This document shows, one piece after another, positions 1 to 14,900 of a stretch of 64,000 nt of DNA (positions within the stretch are counted from its first letter, which is position 1; every line of letters begins with the position of its first letter). This DNA comes from Camarhynchus parvulus. Lineage: Eukaryota; Chordata; Aves; Passeriformes; Thraupidae. The stretch is taken from NCBI RefSeq assembly GCF_901933205.1, contig NC_044571.1, positions 76,819,689 to 76,883,688 on the forward strand, given 5' to 3'. The notes beneath the pieces were generated by a model. That model saw only the letters and a list, made by a program, of their open reading frames with translations. It did not search any database and was not told the origin of the DNA. Both the position numbers and the translations under genes were made by a program.

Positions 1-1370
1 ACTGGCGTACTGAAGAATATTAATGATGCAACAAATTGATTGGCACTACAGGGTTGTATCTGGTTTTTTTACAAGCATATTTAATTGCACATGATTCTTA
101 TGTTTCTAATTACAACCAGTACTAAAAGTGTCTAGATGCTTAAGGATGCATTTTTATATTTAAACATACTTCATTATTATTACTTATATGGCAGATAGTT
201 CACTAAGATATAATGATAGGATATTAAAGTGGATTAGAAATCTCATTATTAGAACACAAGCTTGTCTGAATCAAAAGAAAAAAAATAAAGTACTCTAAGT
301 GGAATAAGCACCTCTTCATTTTCTTTCACAAATCTCATTTTATTGCAAGCTAAATGTCAGAGACATAAAGACATAACTGCTGGCATGATCCCATCAGTGA
401 GGTTTCTATCTGCTATCATATGGTATTCAACATTCTTTTCCCACCAATTTTAAGCAAAGCCAGCAAAATTTACCAAGGACTCAAATTTAAACCAAATATA
501 TTTCAGCCTATCTAGAGATGGATTGTTTATTTTTAAATAGTCAGATATGACTGCAGTCAAATAACATTTCTTCTTGTATTTTAACTCAGCATTAGGGCAC
601 ACACCAATTATGAAATTGTGCTGTCAGGTTACCCCTCTAAGGGCAGTCACACACTTCATGTTTTGAGTGGCAAATTGAATTTGACATTTAATTTGAAGCC
701 CAGGATACCATAATGTAAAGCCTTCTGCAGTATTAGTGATAAAGCATGAGGGCATACCTCCTGTCTGCTTTTTTAAATAGCCCTCTCCACGTGACTATTG
801 TCTTCCATTATTTTCCATGGAGATTATTTTCCTGATATTTAAAGGAAAATCCCAGTAAATATTTAGAATCGCAGTAGCTCACAACTAGAGCATTTCAGGT
901 TTCTTCATAGATTCCAAAAAGTGATCTAATATAAAATCTACCCATGCATACTGTTCAGACACCTTGTCATTTCTGAGTTTCGAAACAATTAGAGGACACC
1001 TTAGCCTAGCTCTTAGTAGGTGGTGGTGCCAACACTTCCCCATTTGTTTATTCTTCAGAAGATAATTTAATTTAACATTTCAAGAAAATGTGCTAATAGT
1101 AGTTACAAGCCTTTTATTGGTGAAAGTTTAATTTCTTGCAGAGATTACTGTGTAAGTTGGCCTTTAATACAATTTAGAGTATTGAAATGCAATATTTTCA
1201 AGAAGCAGCCAGAATTTTTCTTTCCTTGACAGAACAGGAAGTTTTAGGACAAAAAATTAAGAATGTCACAATCTGAAAGTCCAAAGCCTGGTTTGGTGCA
1301 CATACAAATGGAATTTAGCCAGGATTTCTGGGTTAAGCATCACCTTGGAAGTTACCATTGTATATTACTC

Positions 1371-1460
1371 CCCCTCCCCCAACCAAGAAACAAACAAACG
1401 CAACAAAAACAAACATATCCCCCTTCAAAAAAAAAAAAAAAAAAAAAAACAACAAACCAA
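1371..1460. repeat. C/A-rich low-complexity tract with poly-A run
   Basis: A C-rich stretch passes into CAAA-type repeats and then an uninterrupted run of 23 A (about 1427-1449), followed by more C/A sequence. It is strongly strand-asymmetric. It is not followed by a recognisable retroposed gene copy, so I call it low complexity and not a processed pseudogene tail. Confidence 0.85.
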
Positions 1461-4400
1461 AACCTCATGGATAGTTCCTTTTCCCTCTAAGCTTTCATTC
1501 ATATTGTAACAGCCATGAATTCAGCTGTGAAATTACCAGTTCAGAATCAGGCCCAGAAGCTCCAGCCACAGAGTACTATGTAGCAAATATCCGATCTCTG
1601 TTCTATTCAATATTTGTACACAAATATAACTCACCCAAACAGGAGCATATTTCTGGTTAATTGTCCTGCCCACAAAATACACTCAACATAATGTAAATTT
1701 TGCATAAACTGGCACTATCTGATTGATATGAAAGTCAGCAATGATCCAGTTATTTCCCCCATTTTTCCCTACCATTTCTACCATTTCTACATTCTCTGTT
1801 TTGTTATAATTTTGTATTGTTGATATGCTAATGATATGATATGAAGATGAACTGCTTTAGCACTCCTACAGAGTGCCAATATTTCCCTAATTATTTCAAT
1901 AAGTGGTCAGAGTTCTGTCAGGAGATATGGAAGTATATGGCCTGAGGTGTTTTCCATTTCTTGGGTTTTATTTCTGAAATTATTAATTTAGGGCTTTTTT
2001 TCTGGGGAGAGAAAGACCCTCCTTAATTAAAAGAAGGCATGAGTCTCTTACTGGTTTCCAGAGAGTATTGCCATTGATTGTGTTGACAGCACTTATTTTA
2101 ATTGATCTTGTGTTTTTTTCATTCTATCAGAACATTTCTTGCGAAAAATCTTGTCCTTTTTTAAAATCTAGTTAGTTCCCACTGCTGGAACAGCAATTGT
2201 AGGTTGTAGATTGTGTTCACTGAGACAAAAATTTATTTTTAATTTTTTTCATTATGCCCATTTATGAAGGAAGAGAATTTAGGATTTACAAGCAAGAACA
2301 CAAACTATGCACAGATTAAAGTTTACAGTGTGGCACTTTCCTCACTGTAGAAGATGCTTCACTTTGGTAAATTCATCCTGTCTATGAAACACAATCTAAG
2401 AACACCAATTCAGCAAAATACGGTGAAATATAGTGAAGAAACTATGTACCTTGTGCTATTAGAGTGCTGAAATTCTGCCAGTGCATCATGCAAAAATGCA
2501 AGCCTGAGGCTACTGGTGCATGCTGGACAAGTGCTGACAAATCCTAGTCATTACCCAGAGAAGGCTCTGTTGGGACAGAGTTTTCACTCACTTGTTTGAC
2601 AGGAAGTAAAGTGTCAGGCCCATCACTGCACCTACTTAACATGATTTTTTGGGGTTTTTTGCTTCTGGAAGATATGTGGAATGATGCCTGCCTTTATTAA
2701 AAGTTCAGCCACCCTCTTCCAAGAGACAAGAACCCCTTGGCACAGTCCTGATTATTGGTTATAAGGGAACCAAGGTGGAATTAAGATTGGAATTGTATGT
2801 GTGCTTCTCTTCCCTCCCTGATAATTAGTTGGAATCATAAGTGTTTTACAATTCAATTTCTAACCTGTGCTGCCAAAGAGGAATAGCAGGATGGCTAATA
2901 GATAGAGTGCCACATATATCTGGAAATGAATGCTGTCTCAGGGTGCCTTGTCACCCTCCTGCTCTTCCCTACAGGTTTCATGAACAGCAGCAAAGAAGGA
3001 AGATAACAAAAAAGAATCTTTTTGAGAGATTAGTAAAATAAGCTCTCAAAATTAGTCTGATAATACCTTTTGTTAAGTGTGATGTTATATTTTCTATTCT
3101 TCTTATCTTGAGTGTTCTCTTAGACTCTAATTATAATAGTTTATCCATAAAATTAACATGATTTATCTGTGCAACTTAGTACTGTGACAAGTTCTTAAAA
3201 ATAGGTATCTGAGCAATTGGAAAGAGAAAATAACCCCCAGCATGTTCACTTCTTTTCTTTATGCTATCCATATTATGTCAGAATATTTTAAAATTATTCA
3301 AAATAAAAGAAAGAGGATGTCATTAAGTATGATTATGTAGATTACTACTGAAAATGGAGATGCAGGTATTGTCTGTGTTTTGAATATTTTTAAGTGTATT
3401 TTGAAGATGGTTTTTTAAATGTATTATATGTAGTCTTTGTATTTATATTTATATGACTCCTTGGCCCCATCCAGCAATCCACTATAGGATGAAAATTTAT
3501 ATTAATTAAAACAATCAATAAATTGTTTCACTAAATATAATTAGTAAATTAATTAATCAGATTTTAAGTGAAACTAATTAAAAAAATTTAACCAGACTTA
3601 ATCAAGGACAAAGGGACTTTAGAAATTTGATAATCCTTCATAGATAATTATACAGGAAAGAAGTCAAGTTAGCTTGGCCTAATTCCAGTAAATTAAAAGA
3701 CAAAGTCTCTAATTGTAGACCCTTCAGCATTGAAAGTATATAATGAATTATAATCTCCCACCTAAGGAAAATCCAAAACTAAAACCACATGATTGAACAC
3801 TGACCAAATGTGTGGGAAACATCTTACTTATATCACTATTTTAAATTTCCAGTAAAGAAGACTCATAACACATCCAGCAGTGAAATCTCTAATTTGAAAA
3901 TATTGCCACTTGTTTTATCACGCCTACATTTACACCTTGGAAGTAGTTCAGAAAAATAAACTTCCAGAAGGAAAACTAAAAACAATTTCAGTTTCAACTT
4001 CATGATTATGAGTGGATCTCTTCTGACAATTTATTCACTAAGGAGAAAGACATTAAGAAATCAAACAAAGTAATTCAAAGTGCTTACAATGTTTATGGAG
4101 AGATAAAAAGAGAAAATTAGTTACTACAAACATTATGGCTGCAAGTGGATATTATCGTCTGTTTTGATCCTATTTTCAAAAGATATCGGCTGGGAAATAT
4201 TTTCTGGACCATAGAAAACTCACCACCTTCAGAAAAGGATGTACTGATATTGTGAGTAAATAAATTATTATACAATTAATCAATTTAATAAAATTACTTA
4301 TTTCCTCACTAAATTCCTTTTCCCAAACAAACTGGGGTGAAGGGGAGCATTGGATAAGCAAGAGATGACAGCAGCTGATGAGAAACTTAGAGACTGATTT

Positions 4401-5507
4401 CTCCTTGAGAACGCAGAAGATGGATGTTCCTTCACATCCATCCGGTATTTGTCTAAAAATTTTGTCTGATTATTATGCTATACAGGGGACAGAGGAAAGG
4501 AATTTCATCCTTCTCTTAGTGATTTGAGGATTTGCTAAGCATATCAGAAGTGGCATAGTTTTAAGGAAGATCATTTTCAGAGTTGCAGAGGAAGTGGAGA
4601 ATAAGGAAAACAAAACAAATCTATGATCTCAGTTTGGTGAAGGGAGGGCATAATGAAGGAAAAGCAATCTAAGGACAAGAGAAGAGGCAATGTATCTTTC
4701 CTTACTCATAAGCCTCAGGTTTGAACTAGCTGGCTCAATTTCATTCTTTTTTTATTTTAATTTACCAATCTCCTCAGCTGTTCTCTTACAATGTAAATTT
4801 TATGTGACCATCAGTGACTGAGATGAATGATTAAAGTCAGATCATGACATTCTGCCCCCAAGTATTTTCTTTTTTCATAGAACAAGCAAATTAAATTTTA
4901 CACACAGCTACACAGCCAAAAATAAATCTGCTGCATCTCCTATTCCTATGTACACTTTTGTAGCCTGTCTTACCCCCAGATGTCCTTGTTCGTTGGCCTC
5001 TATAGGCCAGTCTTTGGCCTTGATTATTTGCATGCAATATACTAGAAAGTTATTTGTTGCCTCACTGTTTACAAGATCTGTTTTTTTCTCTTCCACAAAG
5101 AAAGCATAATGTTTGGAGAAATCAACCAGATTTATAATGCAGTGTCACAACAAATGTGCCTTATGGGCCATTTTTTACACCTTGGTATGTGTCGAGTAGT
5201 TTAAAATCATTGAGAATAAATTAAGAAAATCCACAGAACACAAGGGATTTTTGGCACCAGGCTCTCTCTCCTACAGACAATGCTCATCCCATTCCTCTGC
5301 CTGCCCCTCCTCATGAAGATAAAATCCATGGGTCTTTCGCCCTCTACCATTACTTAGCCATTTGGTTTTCCTAATTCAAGAGCCTTTAGGTCAAGTTTTG
5401 TTTCTGAGACATAAATCATTATGTAGGGTCACAGCAGTCCCAGCTGGCTTGGTCTGAGCAAGTTAGAAGAATGAAGACATGTACATGCAGATGTACTTGA
5501 ATGTAGG

Positions 5508-5539
5508 TGTGTATATATATATAAATATATACACACACG
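5508..5539. repeat. TA/CA dinucleotide microsatellite
   Basis: A short GTATATAT...ATACACACAC tract, with alternating TA then CA dinucleotides. It is short and imperfect. Confidence 0.85.
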
Positions 5540-5690
5540 TTGATTTAAACCTTACTTTGTCTTACACACTGACAAATTTAACTTGGTAAGACGTTTATTA
5601 AATCTAAACATTTCAGTTTAATGCCAGATGTACATCCATCTAATATAGTTTATACAAAATTAGGTTTTTTAATAGTGTTTTAAAAAGAGG

Positions 5691-5786
5691 GTTTTTTTTG
5701 TTTGTTTGTTTTTAGCTTTACCTAAAAAATTAAGATTACAAAATTCATTTGTTTTTGTTTTTGTTTGTTGGTTTGTTTTTTTTTTC
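5691..5786. repeat. T-rich (GTTT)n low-complexity tracts
   Basis: Two T-rich blocks of GTTT/GTTTTT units (5691-5714 and 5748-5786) are separated by about 33 bases of ordinary AT-rich sequence. Confidence 0.8.
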
Positions 5787-8700
5787 CCGAAATTATAAGG
5801 CTTTTATGGATAATAAACTTCCTGATAAAATTTTTTTTACATGGTATATCAAGAAGAGTTTTGCAACTTAAATCTCATTTTAAAGTTAAAAAAATTATAT
5901 TTAATTTCTCCAAATTCTATGACAAAAAGATGTTCTGGAAATTACTGTAGTAAAAAAGAATTGCTAATATTTAAGGCAATGCATTCTACCTACAATCCAG
6001 AACAGCAAAAATTGTTTGTTTATTAAAGAACGGATGTACAAATAAAAATATTTGTTTTCCCCTGTGTTCAGTTACTCGAACATTTTACTTTTTTACACAA
6101 ACAAACAAAGACAAACTTATCACATAGATATGTGAACTTCAATTACTGGGGAGATTGAGACAAGTTTTGAAGTAAATTATATATTTGAGCATTTAGCTAT
6201 AAAACAGTGCTTTGGCATATGGAATTACAAAGTAAACAGCAGAGAGTATGGAAGCACAACCATAAGAAGCAAGAAAACAAGAAATATGTGGATATAAAAG
6301 AAAGCACTGGAGATGCAATTACTTGATTTTGACTGTCATGTCTTTGATAGAGGTTCAACTGGGCAGTCACGACTTTCTCCTAAGTAAATTCTGTCTACTT
6401 GTTTGGCCTTTATGAAAATTAATGAAAAAGAATGAGTTAAAGAGATTTTTTCATTCATCTTGCTTTTTGAGGAACAATTTTGGCTACAGAAGACTGTCCA
6501 TAAAAAGTCCCTGGACATATTTATAATTCTGTGGTTATATCCTATGACAGCTGTAAACCTGTTATTACTGACATTCAAACAACTTTTTATTTCACACCCT
6601 CTTTGCAATGTAAAGACATTTCTATGAAATCCATCAATATTTCTGGTCTTATTTTTCCACTTTGAGAATAAAGACAGCCTTTCCAGCTCCGATTTTCTTT
6701 GAGCAAGTGTTTTTATGTTGAAGTTCCTGGGATTATGGGCAGGCTATAAAAAGATCTGTTTAATAATGAATGAAGTGACCTGCAGATAGAGAAATTAATC
6801 TTGCACAAAACTCCCACAAAAAGTCTTATCTTCTTTTTTTCTTCAGAAAGATCATTATTCAGCTAGTACAAACTTGTGTGTGTAAATATAATTTTCTTTA
6901 TTTTAAAACAAAATATTAGTTTAGCTTGTTCACTTTGCTGAGAAATGAATACAACATAATTCAAGTAAAGCTGACAATTTAAAAGCCTCCTCAAAGCAAT
7001 ATAAAGTATTTTAAACTGCCTTGTTAAAAAATCAACTTAATTTAACCAGTAAAATATATAATGCAGCTCTAATAATTAGGGAAATCAAGGATATATACAG
7101 TCTAAATTTAATTGGTGACTATGTGGGCATTTGTCCACATCATGGTCAGGTTTCTTGATCAGTGTGATGATCATCAGAATTTTGAATGTTCTTATTTAAA
7201 CTCACACTATTAACATTTAAAATTCAAGGTGTTTAGCCTTTCCAGAAGCTGAACTGTGTTTGCCCTTCCTATAATAAAACATGAAGAGACTGTAATTACA
7301 TAGTGTACTTCCAATTATTTATTTCTTTGTTATGTTTTTGATTCTATTGATTCCTCCTTAAAAGTGACTATAAAATTACTGGGGATGTTATAAACAAGGG
7401 TTAAAATAGGTTGTTCTAAATAAAATTAATTATGACCTAAGGAACTTCATCAATCAATCCAGGTTTATGTAAAAATTGCACAAAGATTCTTCTTTAATAC
7501 ACAAAAAGAAGGGAAAAAAGCAATCAAAAAAAAACAGATGACAGCATAGATGAAATATTTTGTGGGGTGCCAGCTCCAAAATTGCTCTTTCCTTCTTACA
7601 CATCAGATAAACTATTTAGCCATGAATTAGCTGTCATAATAATCTTGAAGAACATATTGCATTGATTATCTTCACTAACACCCACTGATGACACACTGCC
7701 ATTAAAACATGTTTAAAAGTATGTGAGAGTGAGATACAGGGACTAATTTTTAAACAACCTTAGGCACTCACTCACATCACCATGTCTGAAAGTCTTTTCT
7801 TTTAAGAATATCAGGCACTTTCTTTTTATTGGTCAAAAAATCCTCTTGCTTAAAGATGGCCCAGACTTTCAAAAAATTGTTATTTTTGTTTTCTAGGATT
7901 TTTTTTCTCTTGGGCAGATTGCTAACTTTCTCACTTCCTTCCTACAAATTCTAAGATTGTCTCAATTTTATCAAATATTCAAGATTTATTTTTGCTCTCA
8001 GTAGGGATGATTATAGAGGAGCAAAAAGCATTACTGTTTTTCTGGCTACTCTGGCCAGATCTTCTCATGCTTAACCAGAAACAGGTCTAATTTGGGCACC
8101 TCCCCTTTTTTATCTATAACGAACTCTTTCTTGACTATTTGAAAATTGATACCGATACACAAACTCTTACTTTGAAAAACATTTCATAAGCCATGTGCAT
8201 CAACATGATCAGCTAAAGAGAAACAAATAAAATGAACCATCAAAATGAAATCATAATGTCCTATCTTCTGTTCTTATTAGCACATTATTTTTTTTCATAA
8301 TTGAGAATAGTCATGCAGTTTTTAAGACAGATTTTTGTAATCCATTCCACTGCTGTGCTGCATTTTTCCCTCTGCTAATCCTTTAGCAATAAATTATGAC
8401 AATGAAAATCACATAGATGGATGACAAAAGCATGAAAAGCTGAACTGGAAACACTGTATTAAGAGAAAATAATACACCTTTCAATACTATTTTGGACTGC
8501 AGTTTTATATGGGCTTTTGTCACTAAAAATCACAAGGATACCAGCTGCAAACATAGCCTCTGGGAGGAAACAAACCCTAACATGATGAATCTGGAGCTAT
8601 TTTGGCTGCCACTGCTTAGTCACAGACAGCAAGGGCTGACATAACTGCTGCACACACAGCACCATCTGTGAATTGACACTTCTACACACCTTCCAGTGCA

Positions 8701-10204
8701 CGACTTCAAACAGCCACAACAGCAGCCAGCATGAGCTGTACACCTACTCTGGGAAACCTTCTGATCCTGCCACATTCACAACTTCTTACCAGAACTGCTG
8801 ATAACTTTGTCTTGGTTCACACAGCACTGAGGGGGTCTGATGTTTAACTTGAGAAAATCCTCTATATGTGGGGCTTTACCTCAAAGGACATATATATTAG
8901 AGGGACAAGAAAAACAATTTATTTGCTGCACAACAGCATCAATATTCCGATTATTTATTTATTAATTATGATTTATTTTTTATTATTTTACACACCATTT
9001 CTGGGAACAAGCACTAAGCAAACACCTCCCTAAATGGACCAGACTAGCACAATTAGCATTTCAGAAGTGCACTCAGGAGCATCTTACAGGGTAATACTTT
9101 AACTGGACATCTCTAACAAACTGAAAACTCATTGTCGCTCATTGGTCACATTCTTTTCTCTTTGAAGAATTAAAAATAGCTGTATGAATTTTCATCGAGC
9201 TATACATAGATACTAAGATTGAGAAGCTACAGTTCAACATCAGTTTAAGGGGAAATTAAAATCTACTGGAAAACATGAAACAAAAAATATTGCTCAGCAG
9301 CCTTGGAGAGGGAACAATAGAAAATCTAGAGAAAATTGCATCTTTGTGATAGGAGATACAAAGCACAGATCCAGAGCCTAAACATACTACTTAATCCTTA
9401 ATTGATGTATTCATCCAAAGAAATTAAATTTTGCTCTGAATGCAGATTGCCAGACGAGGGTAATTTCCAAATGCCAAAATGTCTGCTGCACGTAAAAATG
9501 CCAGCTGTAACCAGGACTAGATATTTACTGTAATCATAACTTGTTGCAGATAACATATTGGAAAACATCACTTGCAAAACTGTCTTAAATGGACAACTTT
9601 ATAAACTAAAAAAGCTAAATAGTTTGGTGGGGTTTTTTCCAAAAATGACTGTGTTAATGCATGTGACACTAATATGTGTTGGGAGATTTTTTAAATACAA
9701 GATCAAATACAGGTCCTATAGATCTATTCCAAAGACCTCTTAAATAAATAAGATATATGACAAATTACTGCCTTCAATTTGTTACAAGTGCCTGCAGTTA
9801 GTTTCTATTTGATCTATGAATGAACAACAGAGAAGGTGGGAAGCAGACCAGTCAACAGCTCAGTCTGAGAAAAATAAGCTGTTATTAGGGCATTCTGGAG
9901 GAATTTAATTGCTTTCAGTCTGATTATGAGGAGAGAGAACTGAACAGCCATCCTTATACATTACAGAAATTAGCTGCTCTTCAAAGAAGTAGGAACAGAT
10001 GGATTAACTTTTCATGGACCAGCATTTTTCTGCAGGTAGATGCTAGAAGACTGAGACATTTTTTTTTCTCCTGCCCTAGGCATTAAAAATGTATCCGCCC
10101 TTTATAGGAGAGAATGTTTTCCTTTTCATAATCAATATGAATACTTGTACACAGACTGAGGTAAAGGCATGAAAGTGCAATTCAGGGGGTAAAAAAAAAA
10201 GTGT

Positions 10205-10237
10205 AAAAAGTTCATAGTGCATTTTCATGAACTTTTT
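10205..10237. repeat. Small inverted repeat (11-base arms)
   Basis: The arms AAAAAGTTCAT (10205-10215) and ATGAACTTTTT (10227-10237) are exact reverse complements around an 11-base loop. A T-run follows the right arm, so it superficially resembles a hairpin plus T-tract. No gene ends here, and chance in AT-rich DNA is likely. Confidence 0.6.
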
Positions 10238-11422
10238 TTATTGATCAAGGAAGCCTTACCTACTTAACATTGTCATCATTGTAAACAGATTTCTACAGCA
10301 GAACTCACAGACATGAATCTTCTGCTGTCTTAAAATTAAGATATTCCAGAATTTCAAAGTAAAATGTGTTTAAAGAGTTAAAATTATTTTTAAACAAACA
10401 AGTGAAAATATTAAAGCTGTGGGAAAAATGAATGTACAGGACAAGACTTCACACAGGACTATCCATGCATCACTAAAACAAAGGAAGGTGAAGATAGAAT
10501 ATGTTCTAATCAACACTTTTCTGAAGGGGTAGATTATATTATCAGAGAACCAGATAAATTTCTATTCAGGATGCAGAAAGAAAAGCCAATACATGCAATA
10601 GTCCGTTTCAAAAAGAATAAATATTTTCATTTTTAAATATCAATAGATTTTTTAAATATGATTATTATGTAAAAAAAAATCTAGATTGCCTTGGAGGGCA
10701 CTATTTTCATTTCTAAGACATAAAGAGTTTAAATGAATGACAGTTCAAATAGAATTTTCCTTGTATTTGTTTTTGAGCCAGTAAGAAATATACCAATAAA
10801 ACTTCTATCAGCCATAGGAAACACCCAGATTGTGATGCTGGAAGAAGAATTGATACAATACTCAGAGCGCTGGAGTTCTGTCCAGTCTCAGAAAACTTAC
10901 TGCCAGCCTTGCCTTTTTACAATAGAGTATGGGAGATTTATAAAGATAGTCGTGAAGCAACTTTCTTTATGAATACAGCTGGCATGGATATATTACTGAC
11001 AACTGGCAAAACAGCAAAATGGTACTAAAGGTTCGTAGATCAAACTGAAAATACTCCAACTAAAAAAACCAAAAAATCTGCAAGCTGAAAAGTTTTTATG
11101 AGATCTTCTCTAGTACAAATAGTGAAAACCCACTGGAGATAAAAATAAGATATATAAAATAGCCTGCTACAGTGAAGAGTCATCAAGAGAAGGAATTATT
11201 TTTGTTTTCATTTACAATAATTTTTATTTACATTTACATTTAGATCAATGATGTTTTCATATTACTTTTCCTTAAAGAAAATTAGTTCACAGTTACTGAC
11301 AGTTTGAAATAAAATCAAAACTTAAGACAATTAAAACTCTTCAGAATATCATTGTTGAAAGTTATTGTAATAAGGATGTTGTAATTTAAAAAGTTTGGGG
11401 CTTTACATATCTTCTCCCAGTT

Positions 11423-11930
11423 AATCATAAATGGCAGCATAGCTTGAGCTGGGAAGGGACTGTTAAGCTCATCTCATTCCAACCCTCCTGTTGTGAGCAT
11501 GGACACCTTCCACTATGCCAGATTGTCAGACCCCCATCCGACCTGGCCTTGAACACTTCCAGAGATGGGGCATCCTGTCTGGGCAACCTGTCCCAGTGCA
11601 TCACCACTCTCACAGGAATGAATTTCCTCTTGACATCTAGTCTAAAACCAGCCCCTTTCAGTTTAAAACCCTTACCTCATGTTCTATCACTACATACCCT
11701 TGTAAAAAGTCCCTCTCCAGTTTTAGCCCTTTAGGTATTGAAAGTTGTTTTAAGGTCTCCCAGAGCCTTCCCCAGAATCAGCAAGCCCAGCTCTCTCAGC
11801 TGGTCTTCATAGAAGAGGTGCTGCAGCCTCTTTATCTGTAATCCAGATCATTGTAATCCTCTTGTGGACTCACTCCAACAGGTCTATGCGCTTTTCAGTA
11901 TTACTTGAAATGTGGAAATCTCCAGAGAGA
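11423..11930 (-). mobile_element. CR1 LINE, 5'-truncated 3' fragment
   Basis: Read on the minus strand this is the C-terminal end of the CR1 reverse-transcriptase ORF followed by the short CR1 3' UTR. The minus-strand frame at 11425-11613 carries the motif MRVVMHWDRLPRQDAPSLEV, matching the CR1 C-terminal consensus around VVKHWNRLP...APSLEVFKARLDG. At the left edge the plus strand reads as a degraded complement of the CR1 tail. The frame is interrupted and everything upstream is missing, as is usual for 5'-truncated LINE copies. The right boundary is soft because similarity fades between about 11890 and 11950. It is moderately diverged and therefore not recent. Confidence 0.9.
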
Positions 11931-14900
11931 GTGCAAAGTAGCTGTTTTGTTGTTGTTGAAAGTAAAATGTTATGGAAAAGAAATACTTATTGCATATTAC
12001 TAATAAAAATATTCATTGCCAACAATTTGTTGTCAAAAGAGAGTTTGACAGTGGAGAACTTAGTTTTGGAATGACTGTCAGCTAAAAAGATCAGTTGAAG
12101 AGAAAATTAAAATTAGTATTTTAAATTTATTTGCAAACTAATAGTAATAATTAAAACAAAAAAAAGGACCTGTTTGGGGTAAAATTAAATATTTTATTAC
12201 TGCATTCTAAACCAATTTTGATTATTATTTTTAATGATTACTAAATTATTTTAATTTTTTTAAATAGAAAATAATTTTACAAAGACATAATTTATGTTCC
12301 TTCACACTGCTTTTATGTGGCAAAAAAGTCATATTGTTCCCTGAGAAAGGAGGGAATTTAAAATTTCAGGTAGACTGATATCAAAGTCATTTCAAGCAAT
12401 AAAATGAATTGTCTGAATCATAAGTTTGGTGTCATTTGAGATTGCTTCAACTATAGGCAATTATGAAGTTTCACAGATGAGGGGACATCAAATCTAAGTA
12501 CTGAAGCCATGAAGGACTTAGAACCACAGGAAGCTGTAGAGTGCAACTGACAAGCACGTTATGTTACAGCAATGAGCAGGATGCCTGGTGTACAGCAGAA
12601 GACTGACCAGTGGCTGAGTAAGGCCTGTATTAAATCCCTGGGGTGTAGACATTTTTCAGACATGGCCTATCAAGGTGCATAATGTGTGCTAAGTGGATTG
12701 CAGCCCATGATTAGGGCTTGCCTGTGTGCTTAGCAAAGGAATAACATGATTATCTAATTTGCAATGCATGATAAGATATGCCACTTTCTAAGGAACATAG
12801 GATGTATAAGTATTAAAGGATACAAAGAGCATAAACACAAATCATAATTTGTGCCCATGGACTCCACCTGCTTCAAGGTGAGATCCCACTGTGTGTTACC
12901 CATCACCTGAGTAGATTTTAATTTGTTTAATTTGTTTAATTTGCTGCTGTGTTGTATCACTTTGAATAATAGGAACTGTGGAGCCAACCTCTGAGTCTAG
13001 GTGAAGTCAGCCTTTGAAAGAAGTGGAATTGGAAAGGCTCTGGGCGAATTAGAAGCAGCCAGATGCTAAAAAGTTGTTTTTTCTGAATGCTAGTGCTGGG
13101 CATTCAAGGCTGTAGTCCCTGCTGTGGTGTAACTACATGCTTGTCCCTCCATGGAATTGTCACCAGAATTGTAATGTGTTTTTTTAAACATATATTTGGG
13201 ATGCTGTGTGACATTGGCTGATATTTTACCTGTGTTCTGCTCCATGAAGACTTAAAAAGTCTTCTGAAACACTTTTTATGCATTGGGAAAAGGCTGAAGT
13301 AAAATATAATTAAAGTCTTCACCCTTTCATTTTCTCTTTTCTTGCCAAGAATGATGAATTTGGTTTTCAAGTGGAAGGTGCATTCTGATACATACATATT
13401 TGTATTTTTCAGAAGACATATACAGAGTGACTGTGAATAGCAGTAAAAACAGCTCTGCCAAGAAAATAAAAAGTACTACTGCTTTTCAGCACTTTTTGTA
13501 CTATCCCTTGGGCAGGCATTCAGATTAGGCTATGATGCATTTTGACTCTAAGAAGAATAAAAGCAGAAAACGAAAGATTTCACTGAAATTATAGCAATTC
13601 TTTTAGAATACTGAATTAATTTGATGAGGCACCTTGACACCTAATTCTTATGACAAACCAGACAGGTTGCAAATAAATAGCATGTTTTTCTTTTTTTTTT
13701 TTTTCTTATAGATGATTTCAGAATTCCAGTATAATTTCATGTGTTCTCAGTCTAATATATGGCTAGTAATATTATCTAAAAAAAATCCCTAGCTGATTCT
13801 TCTTCAATTCTCAATCTATTTTCTATAACTCAAAATGGATGAACTTGAAAATGAGGTAGGTTTTGTCTTTCCGTGTACTGTCATCAGGTCCTCTCCTCTG
13901 TCAAACTATTTGGAAAAAAGAAAAACATGTATTTATTTTAATGAGAATAAGGTATGTGCTCATTTCTAAAACTACATGTTCTACTTTAAGGGAGTGAACG
14001 CCATGAACTAATACCTTACTAGGTATATATAAATTTTGCATTTCAGGTTTCAAAAAAGAGAAGATTCCAAATTATAAAGAATTCAGGAAAAGTAGGTGTT
14101 CTTGATATTTCTTATACATGCTGAAAGTTCAGGCAATGGTATGATGAAACAACAAAGAAGCTGACAAGTCAAAAGTCAGAATATAAATGACCTAAATATT
14201 ATAGAGTCCGATTTACAGGTCTTTTTTCTAATGCAATTGTAAAAACCTAAAACAATTGTACTTTCATATTAAAACCTAATCTTTCTATAAAGAAATATTT
14301 CTATGGTGTTTTTTAAAAGATGTAGGAAAACATAATGAGAAATTAAAGAAGAAATTTATTACTTTCAAAAAATTACATAAATTACTACTTTTGTCTTGAT
14401 ATTTTAAGCTTTTAATTGCTTCTCTTATGGATGGTTGTATAGCCTCCCTGTAATTTTGCACTTGCAATTGTGATCTAGTGATAAAGACAAGCAAACCCTG
14501 ATAGCATAATATTACAGCAAGAACTTGATAACTAGGTTTGATCTTGAATAAATGCCCCTAGGTCAAAGCAGCCATCCAGTCTGAACTCTGTGGTGGTGCT
14601 GGTAACTCCTTTTTGTCTTGCTACTATTTCATGGTTTGTTTAAGTGTCTAGCTGTAAAAATACCTTACAGATTCTATAATAATTTGTAACACTTCAAACA
14701 ATAACCTTCTTTGAAGGTTGCACTAGTCATTTTTTTTTGCTGCAAGGATTCCTTTTTTCTTCCTTTCCATTTTTCTACAAGTACCAGAGAAGTATGAAGA
14801 CCTTTATGTTGTGTTAAAAATACTCCCCTTCTGTCTAGACTGTGAAAATTTCAGAGATACAATTGTTCCAGTTCTTAAATGAGACCAAATATTGTACTAA

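Larger units (their letters stand above)
1..11422. other. AT-rich non-coding stretch, no gene seen
   Basis: No open frame here exceeds about 90 codons and none shows a recognisable domain, splice-bounded exon or codon bias. The sequence is AT-rich with few CpGs. Visible items are an A-tract near 1.4 kb, a TA/CA dinucleotide tract near 5.5 kb, T-rich GTTT tracts at 5.7-5.8 kb and a small hairpin near 10.2 kb. I recognise no interspersed repeat, but old diverged copies could be missed by eye. A large intron or intergenic desert fits equally well. Confidence 0.6.

Noticed and set aside
1371..1460. Poly-A run as the tail of a processed pseudogene
   Set aside because: The sequence to its left shows no recognisable mRNA-derived coding region or flanking target duplication.
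10205..10237. Hairpin plus T-run resembling an intrinsic terminator
   Set aside because: A bacterial terminator has no meaning in this nuclear vertebrate context, and short AT hairpins are common by chance.
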